A DNA stretch of 64,000 nt from an uncultured Lachnospiraceae bacterium (GTDB lineage Bacteria > Bacillota > Clostridia > Lachnospirales > Lachnospiraceae), in contig CAMNSD010000013.1 of assembly GCA_946554445.1 (NCBI GenBank), forward strand, positions 1 through 64,000. The letters run 5' to 3'. The position numbers and the translations under genes were made by a program. The stretch's first letter is position 1. The number at the start of each line of letters is the position of its first letter. The notes under the pieces were generated by a model, which was not told where the DNA came from, searched no databases, and was given only the letters and a program-made list of their open reading frames with translations. This document shows positions 24,763 through 34,275 of this stretch, piece by piece.

Positions 24763-25884
24763 ATGAATAAGAAAACGGCAGCAGTAGTGATGGCGGCAGC
24801 AGTGATGTTTGGCGCCTGTAAGGCAGTGTGGGCGGAAGAGAGTCTGCAGACTCCCACAAGACAGTTATTGCAGTCAGATGGCAGGATTGTCTATCAGGAG
24901 GGAGATCATAGTGTGGTGCTGGATTCCCAGGATCTGTATCGGATAGCGGACCGGATGGATCTGTTTAAGCTGGGTATTTCCAGACAGCTGGCTTCTTTGG
25001 GGACTTATCTGACTACGGGGGAGGGGATACCGATGCAGACCAGCGACATTCTTAAGGTGACGCATGTTAGCCCGGCGCAAGAGTACAGTGTGGATCCGCT
25101 GACAGTGGATTTTAATGCATTGTTGGAAGGAGTGGCGGCCAGCCAGTCGGTTCCGGCGGATTCTTCGGCCTATGGATATGAAATGGGCACTACACTGTAT
25201 CAGACCAAAGAGGGCGTCCTCACCACGGTGGAGGACGAGGCTGCCTGTGCGGCGGTGCAGATTAGGCCAGCGACAGCTGAAAATTTGTCTGCAGGAACGG
25301 CAGCCTGGGTGGACGGACATTTGCTTCTTGGAACCGGTGAAGATAATCGGCATTATTTTGAACAAGGACACGGACAGACCAGTGAGACGATTGTCAGTAT
25401 CATTGATCTTCTCTACAGCGGTATCAATGAGACAGCGCCATATGCCATATCCGGCAGAGAGGGATACGGCGTTTCTGTCAGCATCAGCAGTAAAGAGACG
25501 GAGGGGCCATATGAGGTAAAAGTGAAATCGGATTTGATTCCCGTATGGAATCTGGAAGGAGAAGAAAAGAAACTGCTCACAAAGTTAAGATTGGATGTGG
25601 ATGCCGCCTGTGGGGGATCTAGGCTGGGTAAAGGGCAAGCAACTGAGGGAAGAGGAAGCATCAGTTATATTGTTTATGATGAGAATGGACAGGCTATCGG
25701 TTCTGGTTCTGATTCGTCTACTAAGGAATTTATCATAGACGTCATGGCACTGCAGATTACGACGCAGCATATTTACGTGGAAGCGGAGGGGAGTGTGTAT
25801 GTTTATAAAACCGGGAGTGGAAGTGGAACCGGTTCTGCTCACATTAATTTCCAGGGAGTGCAGGCCACATATCTGATTAACTGA
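24763..25884 (+). CDS. Secreted protein of unknown function
   Basis: The 373-residue product has a clear signal peptide (MNKKTAAVVMAAAVMFGACKAVWA, cleavage predicted before EES). The mature part is not recognised. It has an acidic, Ser/Gly-rich beta-like character, with SYIVYDENGQAIGSGSDSS and VYVYKTGSGSGTGSAHI near the end. There is no membrane anchor or sorting signal. GGAGG precedes ATG 24763. It follows the decayed exporter by about 220 bases that contain a small palindrome and a GC hairpin but no clear terminator. Confidence 0.7.
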   Translation: MNKKTAAVVMAAAVMFGACKAVWAEESLQTPTRQLLQSDGRIVYQEGDHSVVLDSQDLYRIADRMDLFKLGISRQLASLGTYLTTGEGIPMQTSDILKVTHVSPAQEYSVDPLTVDFNALLEGVAASQSVPADSSAYGYEMGTTLYQTKEGVLTTVEDEAACAAVQIRPATAENLSAGTAAWVDGHLLLGTGEDNRHYFEQGHGQTSETIVSIIDLLYSGINETAPYAISGREGYGVSVSISSKETEGPYEVKVKSDLIPVWNLEGEEKKLLTKLRLDVDAACGGSRLGKGQATEGRGSISYIVYDENGQAIGSGSDSSTKEFIIDVMALQITTQHIYVEAEGSVYVYKTGSGSGTGSAHINFQGVQATYLIN

Positions 25885-26050
25885 GAGGACATGGTTTCGA
25901 TAGGACGGATAGAAAGATAAACAAAACGCTGTACAAATCTGTTCAAAAATACTACAATCTTTTATGGGGTTATGGATCAGGTGTCAGAAATGTCTATCAT
26001 AGATGAAATGTGTCAGATTTACAGTATAAAAATCGGAGAGACCGGGCAGA

Positions 26051-27199
26051 ATGAAGCGACAATATGATAAGATTATTATCGGGGCAGGATTATATGGAAT
26101 GTATGCAGCTGATTTTTGTGCGTGCAAGGGGCAGAAGGTGCTTGTGCTGGAGTATGATCATGCACCCTTTCAGCGGGCCACTTACGTGAATCAGGCCAGG
26201 GTACATATGGGGTATCATTATCCCAGAAGTCTGATGACGGCCTTAAAGTCGGCGGGTTATTTCAGGCGTTTTGTGGAGGATTTTTCTTTCTGTATCTATG
26301 ATAAATTTGAGCAGGTATATGCCACATCGGACAAGTTTTCCTGGACCGATGCCAAACAGTTTCAGATATTTTGTAAAGAAGCGGGAATCAGGTGCGAAGA
26401 AATGCCTGTATCCCGATACTTTAATGAGGGCATGTGTGACGGGGCATTTCTGACGGAAGAATACACCTATGATGCTGCGATACTTGGAAAGTATTATCTG
26501 GACAGGTTAGAGGCGGATGCTCATGTGACGCTGCAGTTTGGCGTGCGCTTAGACAGGATTATTAAGCAAAACGGTTATTTTCTGGTGCGGACAGAGGAGG
26601 GAGAAGAATATGAGGCGCCCTTTGTACTAAACGCTTCTTATGCCTCTGTCAATCAGGTAATTGCCCGGGTGGAGGGGATTCCCCAAAGTCCCTTTGCCAT
26701 TAAATATGAACTTTGTGAGATTATATTATGCCGTCCATCCCCGCGGTTGCAAAACATGGGGATTACGGTGATGGACGGCCCGTTTTTTTCTATTATGCCT
26801 TTTGGGAAAACGGGGCTCCATTCCCTTACGGCCGTTACGTTTACGCCGCATATGACAAGTTATGAGGAAAGACCGATATTTCCCTGTCAGATGGGGTTTG
26901 ACGAGGATAAATCTATGTGTTCGCCGCAGCAGCTTGGGAATTGTAATGAATGTGCGCACAGACCTGGTTCGGCGTGGCCTTATATGTCGCATCTGGCAGA
27001 CAAGTATATGAGGCCGGAATATGCGTATGAATATGAGCGCTCGTTATACTCCATGAAACCGATCTTAAAAAGTTCGGAGGTGGATGATTCCAGGCCTACA
27101 GCTATTGCAGTCATGAGCAATGATCCAACATTTATCAGTGTTTTATCGGGTAAAATTAATACCGTGTACGATCTGGATGCATTTCTTGGGGAAAGATAG
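26051..27199 (+). CDS. FAD-dependent oxidoreductase (DAO-like fold)
   Basis: The 382-residue protein opens with a dinucleotide-binding GxGxxG motif (IIIGAGLYGMYAADFCACKG) followed by the acidic end of strand 2 (VLVLEYDHAP), typical of FAD-binding DAO/amine-oxidase folds. The centre has a Cys-containing segment (NCNECAHRPG). The rest is not assignable to a named enzyme. It begins a co-directional run with two glycosyltransferases and a sugar aminotransferase, so oxidation of a sugar or lipid-linked intermediate is a reasonable inference. Ten bases separate it from the next gene. Confidence 0.75.
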   Translation: MKRQYDKIIIGAGLYGMYAADFCACKGQKVLVLEYDHAPFQRATYVNQARVHMGYHYPRSLMTALKSAGYFRRFVEDFSFCIYDKFEQVYATSDKFSWTDAKQFQIFCKEAGIRCEEMPVSRYFNEGMCDGAFLTEEYTYDAAILGKYYLDRLEADAHVTLQFGVRLDRIIKQNGYFLVRTEEGEEYEAPFVLNASYASVNQVIARVEGIPQSPFAIKYELCEIILCRPSPRLQNMGITVMDGPFFSIMPFGKTGLHSLTAVTFTPHMTSYEERPIFPCQMGFDEDKSMCSPQQLGNCNECAHRPGSAWPYMSHLADKYMRPEYAYEYERSLYSMKPILKSSEVDDSRPTAIAVMSNDPTFISVLSGKINTVYDLDAFLGER

Positions 27200-27208
27200 G
27201 AGAATAAA

Positions 27209-28159
27209 ATGGAGGATGCAAGAGAAAAGAAGTTCATATCCGTTGTGATTTATCTGCATGATGCGGAGAAATATCTGTATGATTTTTTAGATACGGTGAT
27301 TCCGGTTTGTGAAGAGAATTTTGAGCAGTTTGAGATTGTGTGCGTAGATGATGCCTGTCAGGACCAAACGATAGCTGTTCTAAAGCGATATGTGAAGGAA
27401 CATAATGTGAAAACAATTGTCAATATCGTTCATATGAGTTTTTTTCAGGGACTGGAAAGTTCTATGAATTGCGGGCGGGATATTGCGATTGGGGATTTTG
27501 TGTATGAGTTTGACGATGTTTATGTGGATTATGACGCGCAGGTGATTCGGGATGTTTATGACAGATTGCTTGCGGGTAAAGATATTGTTGCTGCAAGCCG
27601 AAGAGGAAAGATGCAGTTTACTTCTAAAGTATTCTATGCTCTTTACAATAAGACGAACAGAGGAAATGGTAAAATCGGGCCCGAAACATTTCGGATCGTA
27701 TCCAGAAGGGCAATCAACAGGATCAAAGCCATGGGACAGTATATCCCTTATCGGAAAGCGGTATATGCAAACTGTGGATTACAGGCGGATACAGTAATTT
27801 ATGAGAGCAGGAATCCGGGGGTAAAGAAAAAGAATAAGGAAGTTTCGACCGAGCGTACCGCGCTGGCACTGGATTCTTTTATTTATTTCACGAACGTCCT
27901 AGAAAAAGTGTCGGCAGTTATATCCGTGTTGTTTCTCGGGCTGACGGTAGGAATGGGAATTTATATTGTTCGGGATATGTTCAATAGTACAAAACCAGCG
28001 GAAGGCTGGCTGTCCACGGTGGGATTTCTCGCATTGGGATTTTTTGGCGTGTTTATGCTTCTCACTATTATATTAAAATATTTATCCGTATTATTGAATC
28101 TGATTTTTAAGCAACAAAGATATTTAGTGGCAGATATTGAGAAGGTGGTCAATGGATGA
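27209..28159 (+). CDS. Family 2 glycosyltransferase with C-terminal membrane helices
   Basis: The 316-residue protein has a GT-A fold: FISVVIYLHDAEKYLYDFL, the nucleotide-binding VCVDDACQDQT and the metal-site-like YEFDDVYVDYD. Two hydrophobic helices follow near 240-260 and 275-300. The layout resembles polyprenyl-phosphate glycosyltransferases such as the DPM1/GtrB group, which load sugars onto a lipid carrier at the inner face of the membrane. The metal motif is FDD rather than DxD. Its stop overlaps the start of the next glycosyltransferase (ATGA). Confidence 0.82.
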   Translation: MEDAREKKFISVVIYLHDAEKYLYDFLDTVIPVCEENFEQFEIVCVDDACQDQTIAVLKRYVKEHNVKTIVNIVHMSFFQGLESSMNCGRDIAIGDFVYEFDDVYVDYDAQVIRDVYDRLLAGKDIVAASRRGKMQFTSKVFYALYNKTNRGNGKIGPETFRIVSRRAINRIKAMGQYIPYRKAVYANCGLQADTVIYESRNPGVKKKNKEVSTERTALALDSFIYFTNVLEKVSAVISVLFLGLTVGMGIYIVRDMFNSTKPAEGWLSTVGFLALGFFGVFMLLTIILKYLSVLLNLIFKQQRYLVADIEKVVNG

Positions 28160-28902
28160 GTGAAGACAAGACGGCAGGAATTAATATTTTATTTCCGGTA
28201 TTAAATGAGAGACTGAGACTGCAAAATGGGATTGAACGGACAATGGAATATTTGCGGGAAAATGTGACAATTCCTTATTGTCTCACCATATTGGATAATG
28301 GTTCGGAAGATGAAACGCCACAGATTGGCAGGGCGCTTGCACAGAAATATCCGGAAGTATCTTATGTGAGAGTCGGGGAGCGGGGCGTGGGCGTTGCCTT
28401 TCGCAAGGGGATAGAATTGAATCAGAGCGCTATCGTAGGATATATGGATATCGATTTGTCTACGGATATTAAATATCTGGGCAGGACCATCGCTTTGTTT
28501 CAGGAAAGGCCGGAACTTGCCTATGTGAACGGGAGCAGGTTTGCCAGAGAGTCGGATACTAAGGGGAGAAAATGGTATCGGAAGATTACTTCTAAGGGTT
28601 TGGTTTTTTTGTTGAAAACAGTTTTGAAGATGAAGGCTACAGATGCTGTCTGCGGATTTACCTTTGTCCGCAAGGAGGCAGCGGAAACATTGACAACGGC
28701 CTGTGGGGATGAGAACGGCTGGTTTTATACCATTGAGTTTTTGCTGCGTGCAGAACGTATGGGCATGGTAATATATGATATGCCGGTGGAGTGGCAAGAG
28801 GACTACAATACGACTGTAAAAATATGGAAAACCGTTTGGAACTATCTTGTACAGATTGGCAGATTATACCGGGAGTTTCAACGGGAAGAAAAGAGAGGAT
28901 AG
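28156..28902 (+). CDS. Family 2 glycosyltransferase (dolichyl-phosphate glucosyltransferase-like)
   Basis: This 248-residue GT-A enzyme shows INILFPVLNERLRL, TILDNGSEDETPQI and the catalytic metal motif in VGYMDIDLSTDIKYL, then DAVCGFTFVRKEAAETL and ENGWFYTIEFLLRAERMG, as in dolichyl/undecaprenyl-phosphate sugar transferases. It has no membrane helices and could work at the membrane with the preceding protein. It overlaps that gene by four bases, and the aminotransferase follows immediately, so the cluster probably makes an amino-sugar glycan. Confidence 0.85.
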   Translation: MSEDKTAGINILFPVLNERLRLQNGIERTMEYLRENVTIPYCLTILDNGSEDETPQIGRALAQKYPEVSYVRVGERGVGVAFRKGIELNQSAIVGYMDIDLSTDIKYLGRTIALFQERPELAYVNGSRFARESDTKGRKWYRKITSKGLVFLLKTVLKMKATDAVCGFTFVRKEAAETLTTACGDENGWFYTIEFLLRAERMGMVIYDMPVEWQEDYNTTVKIWKTVWNYLVQIGRLYREFQREEKRG

Positions 28903-28903
28903 G

Positions 28904-30004
28904 ATGCTCAAGCGAATCGATTTAAAAAGGGATTATCTAAAACACAAAGAAGAATATCTGGCGGCAATCCAGGCAGTGTGTGAAGAAACTGCTTTTTCCG
29001 GCGGAAAATTTGCCGACCAGTTTGATCTTGCATTTGCGAAATACTGTCAGGTGCCGTATGCGGCGGGCGTGAATAATGGTACTACGGCGCTCCACTGTGC
29101 CATGATGGCGCTAGGCATTGGGGCAGGAGACGAAGTCATTGTTCCCGCCAATACCTATATTGCTACCGCTTGGGGCGTAACCTATACCGGTGCAGTTCCG
29201 GTGTTCGTTGATTGTACAGAGGATACTTGGGAGATTGATTTTGACAAGATCGAGGAGAAGATAACAGACCGGACCAAGGCGGTTATCGGCGTACATTTAT
29301 ACGGTCAACCGTTTGAATTTAACCGGGTAAAAGCCATTGCAGATCAACATGGATTGTATGTGGTGGAGGATTGTGCGCAGGCTCATGGCGCAGGTTATGA
29401 GGGAAAGCTGGTCGGTGGCTTGGGAGAATTGGGGTGTTTTAGTTTTTATCCGGGCAAAAATCTGTATGCGTTCGGGGAGGGCGGCAGCGTTACCTGTCAT
29501 AAGAAGGAATACTATGATAAGATTACTACGATCAAAAACCAGGGCTGCCAGGTGCGGTATTATCACGATGTTATCGGTTACAATTACCGTCTGGAAGGGC
29601 TGCAGGGGGCGGTGCTGCGTGTTGGGTTAAAATATCTGCCAGAATGGACGGCGAGACGGCGGGAGATTGGCAGACGTTATCTTTCACAGATTACCAATCC
29701 ACTACTCACCATGCAGGCACACCCGGAGAATACGGATCCGGTGTTTCATCTGTTTGTTATCACCACTAAGAATCCTGATGATTTCATTGCCTATATGGAA
29801 GCAAGAGGAATGGAATGTAATAAACACTATCCGGTTCCTTGTCATTTGCAAAAGGCATATGCGGGATTAGGATATCGCGAGGGCGATTGTCCAAATGCGG
29901 AATATCTTGCGGCGCATTGTGTGACACTTCCACTGTTCCCAGAAATGACGGATGACGAGGTGGAGATGGTGATTCGGGCATGTAATGCATACAGTTATAT
30001 TTGA
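28904..30004 (+). CDS. DegT/DnrJ/EryC1/StrS-family sugar aminotransferase
   Basis: The 366-residue protein has the PLP fold-type I pattern of sugar aminotransferases: NNGTTALHCAMMALGIG for phosphate binding, VEDCAQAHGAGYEG with the cofactor Asp, and the Schiff-base Lys in SFYPGKNLYAFGEGG. It would convert a nucleotide keto-sugar to an amino sugar. ATG 28904 directly follows the upstream stop with GAGAGGATAGG as ribosome site; the longer frame from 28847 overlaps the previous gene. A short coupled ORF begins at its stop codon. Confidence 0.92.
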   Translation: MLKRIDLKRDYLKHKEEYLAAIQAVCEETAFSGGKFADQFDLAFAKYCQVPYAAGVNNGTTALHCAMMALGIGAGDEVIVPANTYIATAWGVTYTGAVPVFVDCTEDTWEIDFDKIEEKITDRTKAVIGVHLYGQPFEFNRVKAIADQHGLYVVEDCAQAHGAGYEGKLVGGLGELGCFSFYPGKNLYAFGEGGSVTCHKKEYYDKITTIKNQGCQVRYYHDVIGYNYRLEGLQGAVLRVGLKYLPEWTARRREIGRRYLSQITNPLLTMQAHPENTDPVFHLFVITTKNPDDFIAYMEARGMECNKHYPVPCHLQKAYAGLGYREGDCPNAEYLAAHCVTLPLFPEMTDDEVEMVIRACNAYSYI

Positions 30005-30126
30005 TGGTATGTGCAGGCACTCACATTTTTTCTATGGATTTATCTAAGAAGGTGGAGTTTAGGATTCTGGAGACGAACGCAAAGATTGCCGAAGTTGAGG
30101 TTGCAATCGCACCTTATTTGGTATAA
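30004..30126 (+). CDS. Possible 40-residue small protein coupled to the aminotransferase gene
   Basis: ATG 30004 overlaps the aminotransferase stop (TGATG) and opens a 40-codon frame ending at 30126. The product is mostly one amphipathic helix (MDLSKKVEFRILETNAKIAE) with a hydrophobic end (VEVAIAPYLV). Codon choice looks like neighbouring genes. An internal ATG at 30034 is an alternative start. It could be a genuine small protein, or a remnant of a larger gene; no homologue is recognised. Confidence 0.35.
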   Translation: MVCAGTHIFSMDLSKKVEFRILETNAKIAEVEVAIAPYLV

Positions 30127-30163
30127 ACGTCGTATCAAGATTGCAAGGGACAGTGATCATGAG

Positions 30164-30205
30164 ACTGCCATTGCAGGGTATAACCCCTGCATCGGCAGTT
30201 TTTCT
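30164..30205 (+). terminator. Rho-independent terminator of the glycan-type cluster
   Basis: ACTGCC-N2-TGCAGGG (30164-30178) pairs with CCCTGCA-N2-GGCAGT (30185-30199) around a small internal mismatch and is followed by TTTTTCT. Confidence 0.85.
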
Positions 30206-30227
30206 CTAAGGAAAGGTATGGTAGCGT

Positions 30228-31370
30228 ATGAGACTGCTTCATCTGGCGGATCTGCATCTGGGTAAAAGGGTGAATGAGTTTTCCATGTTAAAAGACCAGC
30301 AATACGTGCTAGAACAGGTAGTGACATTAGCCTGCACAAAGAGCGTGGACGGCGTTCTTGTGGCAGGGGATGTCTTTGATAAGACAGTGCCTTCGGTGGA
30401 GGCCGTAGCGCTTCTGGATGACTTTTTGACAAAATTGTCAGACCATCATATTCCGGTCTATCTGATCGGCGGTAATCATGATTCGGTCCAACGGCTTTCC
30501 TTCGGTGCGCATCTTTTGGAGAAAAGCGGCGTATACGTGGCGGGAGAGTATTCCGGTGAGGTACAAAAAGTATGTGTGGAAGATGGTTACGGTCCGGTGG
30601 ATATTTATTTGCTGCCTTTCATAAAACCGTCTCAGGTGCGGGCGGCATGGAAGGAGGAAGCCCAGGGGATAGAGACTTATCAGGAGGCAGTGTCCTTTGT
30701 GCTGCAAAAGACACAGATTAACCCGGCACACAGGAATATCCTGCTAGCCCACCAGTTTGTGGCGGGAGCATCAGTCTGTGATTCGGAGGAGCGGTCTGTG
30801 GGCGGAATCGATCAGATCGACGTCTCTTGTTTTGACGGCTATGATTATGTGGCGCTTGGGCATCTGCACGGCCCGCAGCAGGTGGGACGGGAAACGGTCC
30901 GCTATGCGGGAACGCTCTTAAAATATTCTTTTTCAGAAATACAACATCATAAGAGCATCACGATAGTAGAATTGCGAGAAAAGGGTGCAGTCGAAATACA
31001 GACGTTTGCAGTAAGGCCGCTTCATGAGATGCGGCAGATTCGGGGCAGCTACGAGGAGATTACGAGACGATCGAACTATGAGAACACCGATACGCAAGAT
31101 TATATGCGGATTATTCTCACAGACGAGGAAGACATTTTTGATGCAGTGGGAAAACTGCGGACGATTTATCCCAATCTCATGCGGTTGGAATATGATAATG
31201 CGAGAACCGGGAGCGAGCAGGTGATACAGACAGAGACGGGGATGCAGGATAAAGGGCCTGCGGAGTTGGCGGTAGAGTTTTATATGATGCAGAATAATAA
31301 GCCCATGGAGGAAGAACAGAAAGCCTATCTGGAGAATCTGGTCAGGCAGGTGTGGGAGGAGAAAGTATGA
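30228..31370 (+). CDS. sbcD: Exonuclease subunit SbcD
   Basis: The 380-residue phosphoesterase has the Mre11/SbcD metal motifs in order: LLHLADLHLGKR, VLVAGDVFDKT, YLIGGNHDSVQRL, LLAHQFV and VALGHLHGPQ. It is the nuclease half of SbcCD, which cuts hairpins, palindromes and protein-blocked ends. ATG 30228 has AAGGAAAGG upstream, and the stop overlaps the sbcC start (ATGA). Confidence 0.96.
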   Translation: MRLLHLADLHLGKRVNEFSMLKDQQYVLEQVVTLACTKSVDGVLVAGDVFDKTVPSVEAVALLDDFLTKLSDHHIPVYLIGGNHDSVQRLSFGAHLLEKSGVYVAGEYSGEVQKVCVEDGYGPVDIYLLPFIKPSQVRAAWKEEAQGIETYQEAVSFVLQKTQINPAHRNILLAHQFVAGASVCDSEERSVGGIDQIDVSCFDGYDYVALGHLHGPQQVGRETVRYAGTLLKYSFSEIQHHKSITIVELREKGAVEIQTFAVRPLHEMRQIRGSYEEITRRSNYENTDTQDYMRIILTDEEDIFDAVGKLRTIYPNLMRLEYDNARTGSEQVIQTETGMQDKGPAELAVEFYMMQNNKPMEEEQKAYLENLVRQVWEEKV

Positions 31371-34180
31371 GACCGCTTACATTGACGTTGTCGGCGTTTG
31401 GGCCCTATGCGGGAGTGACGAAGATTCCATTTGAAAAATTAGGTGAGAGGGGACTTTATCTGATTACGGGGGATACCGGGGCCGGCAAGACCTATCTGTT
31501 TGACGCCATCGTATTTGCCCTCTATGGAGAGGCTAGCGGCAGCGTCAGGGAGACCGCCATGTTTCGTTCTAAATATGCAAAGGATGAGGAGACTACATAC
31601 GTCTGCCTGCGTTTTTTATTCCGGGGAGAGGTTTATGAAATTGAGAGGAAACCGGAATACCTGCGGCCTTCCAAACGGGGTGGTGGGATGACGGTGAGCA
31701 GGCCGGAGGCAGTACTCACTTATCCGGACGGACATGTGGTCACGAAGACCAAAGAGGTGACGGAGGCGGTGGTTAGACTGTTGGGGATAGACAGGGAGCA
31801 GTTCACCCAGATTGTGATGATTGCCCAGGGGGATTTCCTGCGCCTGCTCTATGCAAAAACAGAGGAGAGAAGCAAGATATTCCGGGAAATCTTTCATACG
31901 AAGGCTTATGTTGCTTTGCAGGAAAGATTAAAGGCAGATGCCGGCCGGCTGCAGAGTCAGTGCGAGGAGTACAGTAGAAGTATTAAGCAATACCGGGATG
32001 GCATATTGTGGGAGCCGGACAGAGAACCAAAGCAGGAAGAGGTTTTGATGACGGAGGACCTGATGCGGGCGCTTTCCGATACCCTTCGATGGCAGGAACA
32101 GAAGATGGAGGAATTGAACAGGGAAATAGCGGATTTTGACCGGGCTATAGAAGCATGCCATCAGGTCATAGGAAGGCTGGAAAGTCAGAAAAAATTGAGA
32201 GAAGAACTGGAAAAAGCGCAGGAGGAGATACGCTGTGTTTTGCCAGATATAGCACCCTTAAAAGAACGACTGATGGATCTGGAAGGACGTAAGGAAGAGA
32301 TGGATTGCCTGCGGGATGTTATGAAGCGGGAGGAAGAAAGGCTGCCAGAATACGATGAACTGGAACGGCTGCGGGAGGAGTTGACTGCGGGAAAGAGGGC
32401 TTTACAGGAAAAGGAAGAAAAACTGACCAGGCAGAGAGCGGAGGCTTTACAGGCTCAGGAGAAACAGGTCTTGACGAAAGAAAGACTGGAATCCCTGCCG
32501 GAGATTTCTTCCCAGACTGTGCTTGCGGGGCAGAAACTGGCACAATTGCAGCAGCAGGAAGAAACGCTGTATGAACTGTTCGGACAGGTGCAGGAAGCAG
32601 TTGCTTTATATGAAAAGTTACAGGAGTCCCAGAAACGTTATCGGAAAGCCTGCCTGGATTACGAGGGATGTAAGACGCGCTATGAGCAGATACAGCAGCG
32701 TTATCTGGATGAACAGGCGGGGGTATTGGCGCAGACACTGTCGGAGGGAAGTCCATGTCCTGTCTGCGGTTCCACAAAGCATCCACAGCCGGCCAGGATG
32801 ACACAGGACGCGCCGGATCAAAGGCAGGTGGAGCAGGCGAAAGCGGCCTGGGAAAAAGGCAGTGAGAAGCGCCAGCGGGAGAGCGAACGGGCAGGACAGG
32901 CGCAGGCAGCGGCGGAAGGTATGCTGCATACCATAGAAAAGGGAATGGAGAAAGCGAGGATTGTCTGTTCTGTTGAGGAGAAGAAATACATTGAATCGCA
33001 GACAGCGTGTCAGGAGGAAGCAGTAGTCTATCTGGTGCTTGCCAAGGAAAAGATCGGCGAGAAGATGGAAATCATAAAAGCGGAAATGGCGGGACAGCAG
33101 ACCACAGTCGAGAAACTGCAGGAGGCAAAGCGGGAATTGGAAAACCTGCGGGAGGAAGCGCCAGACTTGGAGAAAGCGCTGCAAGCGGCGGAAGAAACCT
33201 GTAGGGAAATGGAAAAACATAATGCAGAGTACCGAGTGGCATTGCAGGCGTTGGCAGAGAGGATACAGGAAAAAGCATCCACAATGCCATATACGGTAAA
33301 AGAGCAGGCCGAAGAACGGTTGGCCGGATACAGGAAGAATCTGGGCGCTTATGATAAGGAGTTGGCGGAGACACAAGAGGCATACACTACACTGGATAAA
33401 AAATACCAGAACGCCTTGCAGCGTAAAGAGACTTTATCTGCGCAGCTTGACGAGCAGGAAGAAGTAACGCAGTTGGAGATCGTGCAGGAACGACAGCAGG
33501 AACTGGAACAGGAAAGGCAGAAGCGGCAGCGGAACAGGGAACAGATATCCCATCGGTATGAGACGGATAGAAATGTCAAGACTTTTATAAAAAAACAAAG
33601 CGATATCCAACGGGAGACGGAACACCAGTGGGCGATGGTGAAAGAACTGTCCGGCACCATGAACGGCACGCTTTCCGGAAAAGATAAGATTATGCTGGAG
33701 ACCTATGTGCAAACCAGGTATTTTGACCAGATCATACAGCGGGCCAATACTAGATTTATGGTCATGTCTTGCGGGCAGTATGAGTTAAAGCGGGCGGAAC
33801 GGGCCCAGAACCAGAGGAGTCAGAGCGGGCTGGAACTGGATGTGACAGACCATTATAACGGAACGGTGCGCAGTGTGAAGACACTTTCCGGTGGGGAAGC
33901 GTTTCTGGCATCTTTGTCTCTGGCTTTGGGGCTGGCAGATGAGGTGCAGTCCAGCGCCGGTGGTATTTCCTTGGACACCATGTTTGTGGATGAGGGATTC
34001 GGTTCCCTGGATGAGGGCGCCCTAGAGCAGGCTATACAGGCGTTGCTTTCCCTGTCAGAGGGAAGCAGACTGGTGGGAATTATTTCCCATGTGGGAGAAC
34101 TCAAAGAGAGGATTGACAGGAAAATTCTGGTCACAAAGGAGCAGGCAGCAGGCAGCAGGGCGGAGGTTGTGTTGGAGTAG
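31367..34180 (+). CDS. sbcC: ATPase subunit SbcC
   Basis: The 937-residue protein is a Rad50-type SMC-like ATPase. It has Walker A GDTGAGKT near residue 35, two long coiled coils with the zinc-hook CPVC at Cys464 and Cys467, the signature TLSGGEAFLASLSLALG and Walker B MFVDEGFGSLDE near the C-terminus. It opens DNA ends for SbcD. ATG 31367 is supported by GGAGGAG and by overlap with sbcD; the frame begins slightly upstream. The hook motif CPVCGSTKHP is complete. Confidence 0.96.
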   Translation: MRPLTLTLSAFGPYAGVTKIPFEKLGERGLYLITGDTGAGKTYLFDAIVFALYGEASGSVRETAMFRSKYAKDEETTYVCLRFLFRGEVYEIERKPEYLRPSKRGGGMTVSRPEAVLTYPDGHVVTKTKEVTEAVVRLLGIDREQFTQIVMIAQGDFLRLLYAKTEERSKIFREIFHTKAYVALQERLKADAGRLQSQCEEYSRSIKQYRDGILWEPDREPKQEEVLMTEDLMRALSDTLRWQEQKMEELNREIADFDRAIEACHQVIGRLESQKKLREELEKAQEEIRCVLPDIAPLKERLMDLEGRKEEMDCLRDVMKREEERLPEYDELERLREELTAGKRALQEKEEKLTRQRAEALQAQEKQVLTKERLESLPEISSQTVLAGQKLAQLQQQEETLYELFGQVQEAVALYEKLQESQKRYRKACLDYEGCKTRYEQIQQRYLDEQAGVLAQTLSEGSPCPVCGSTKHPQPARMTQDAPDQRQVEQAKAAWEKGSEKRQRESERAGQAQAAAEGMLHTIEKGMEKARIVCSVEEKKYIESQTACQEEAVVYLVLAKEKIGEKMEIIKAEMAGQQTTVEKLQEAKRELENLREEAPDLEKALQAAEETCREMEKHNAEYRVALQALAERIQEKASTMPYTVKEQAEERLAGYRKNLGAYDKELAETQEAYTTLDKKYQNALQRKETLSAQLDEQEEVTQLEIVQERQQELEQERQKRQRNREQISHRYETDRNVKTFIKKQSDIQRETEHQWAMVKELSGTMNGTLSGKDKIMLETYVQTRYFDQIIQRANTRFMVMSCGQYELKRAERAQNQRSQSGLELDVTDHYNGTVRSVKTLSGGEAFLASLSLALGLADEVQSSAGGISLDTMFVDEGFGSLDEGALEQAIQALLSLSEGSRLVGIISHVGELKERIDRKILVTKEQAAGSRAEVVLE

Positions 34181-34275
34181 ATTTGCCTCATGAGAGGTTT
34201 TGTGATATTATGAACTATTAAGGGATAAATGGTCATAAGGAATCCCGGCCGCGATGCGGCAGAATGTGAGGAAAT

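Noticed and set aside
30011-30265. 84-residue plus-strand frame after the aminotransferase gene
   Set aside because: It runs through the terminator hairpin and into sbcD, with Trp/Arg-rich composition; the other frame (30004-30126) is more credible.
32618-33376. 252-residue frame antisense to sbcC
   Set aside because: It is opposite the SbcC coiled coil, where Glu/Gln codons produce long antisense frames; the product is Leu/Phe/Cys-rich without domains.
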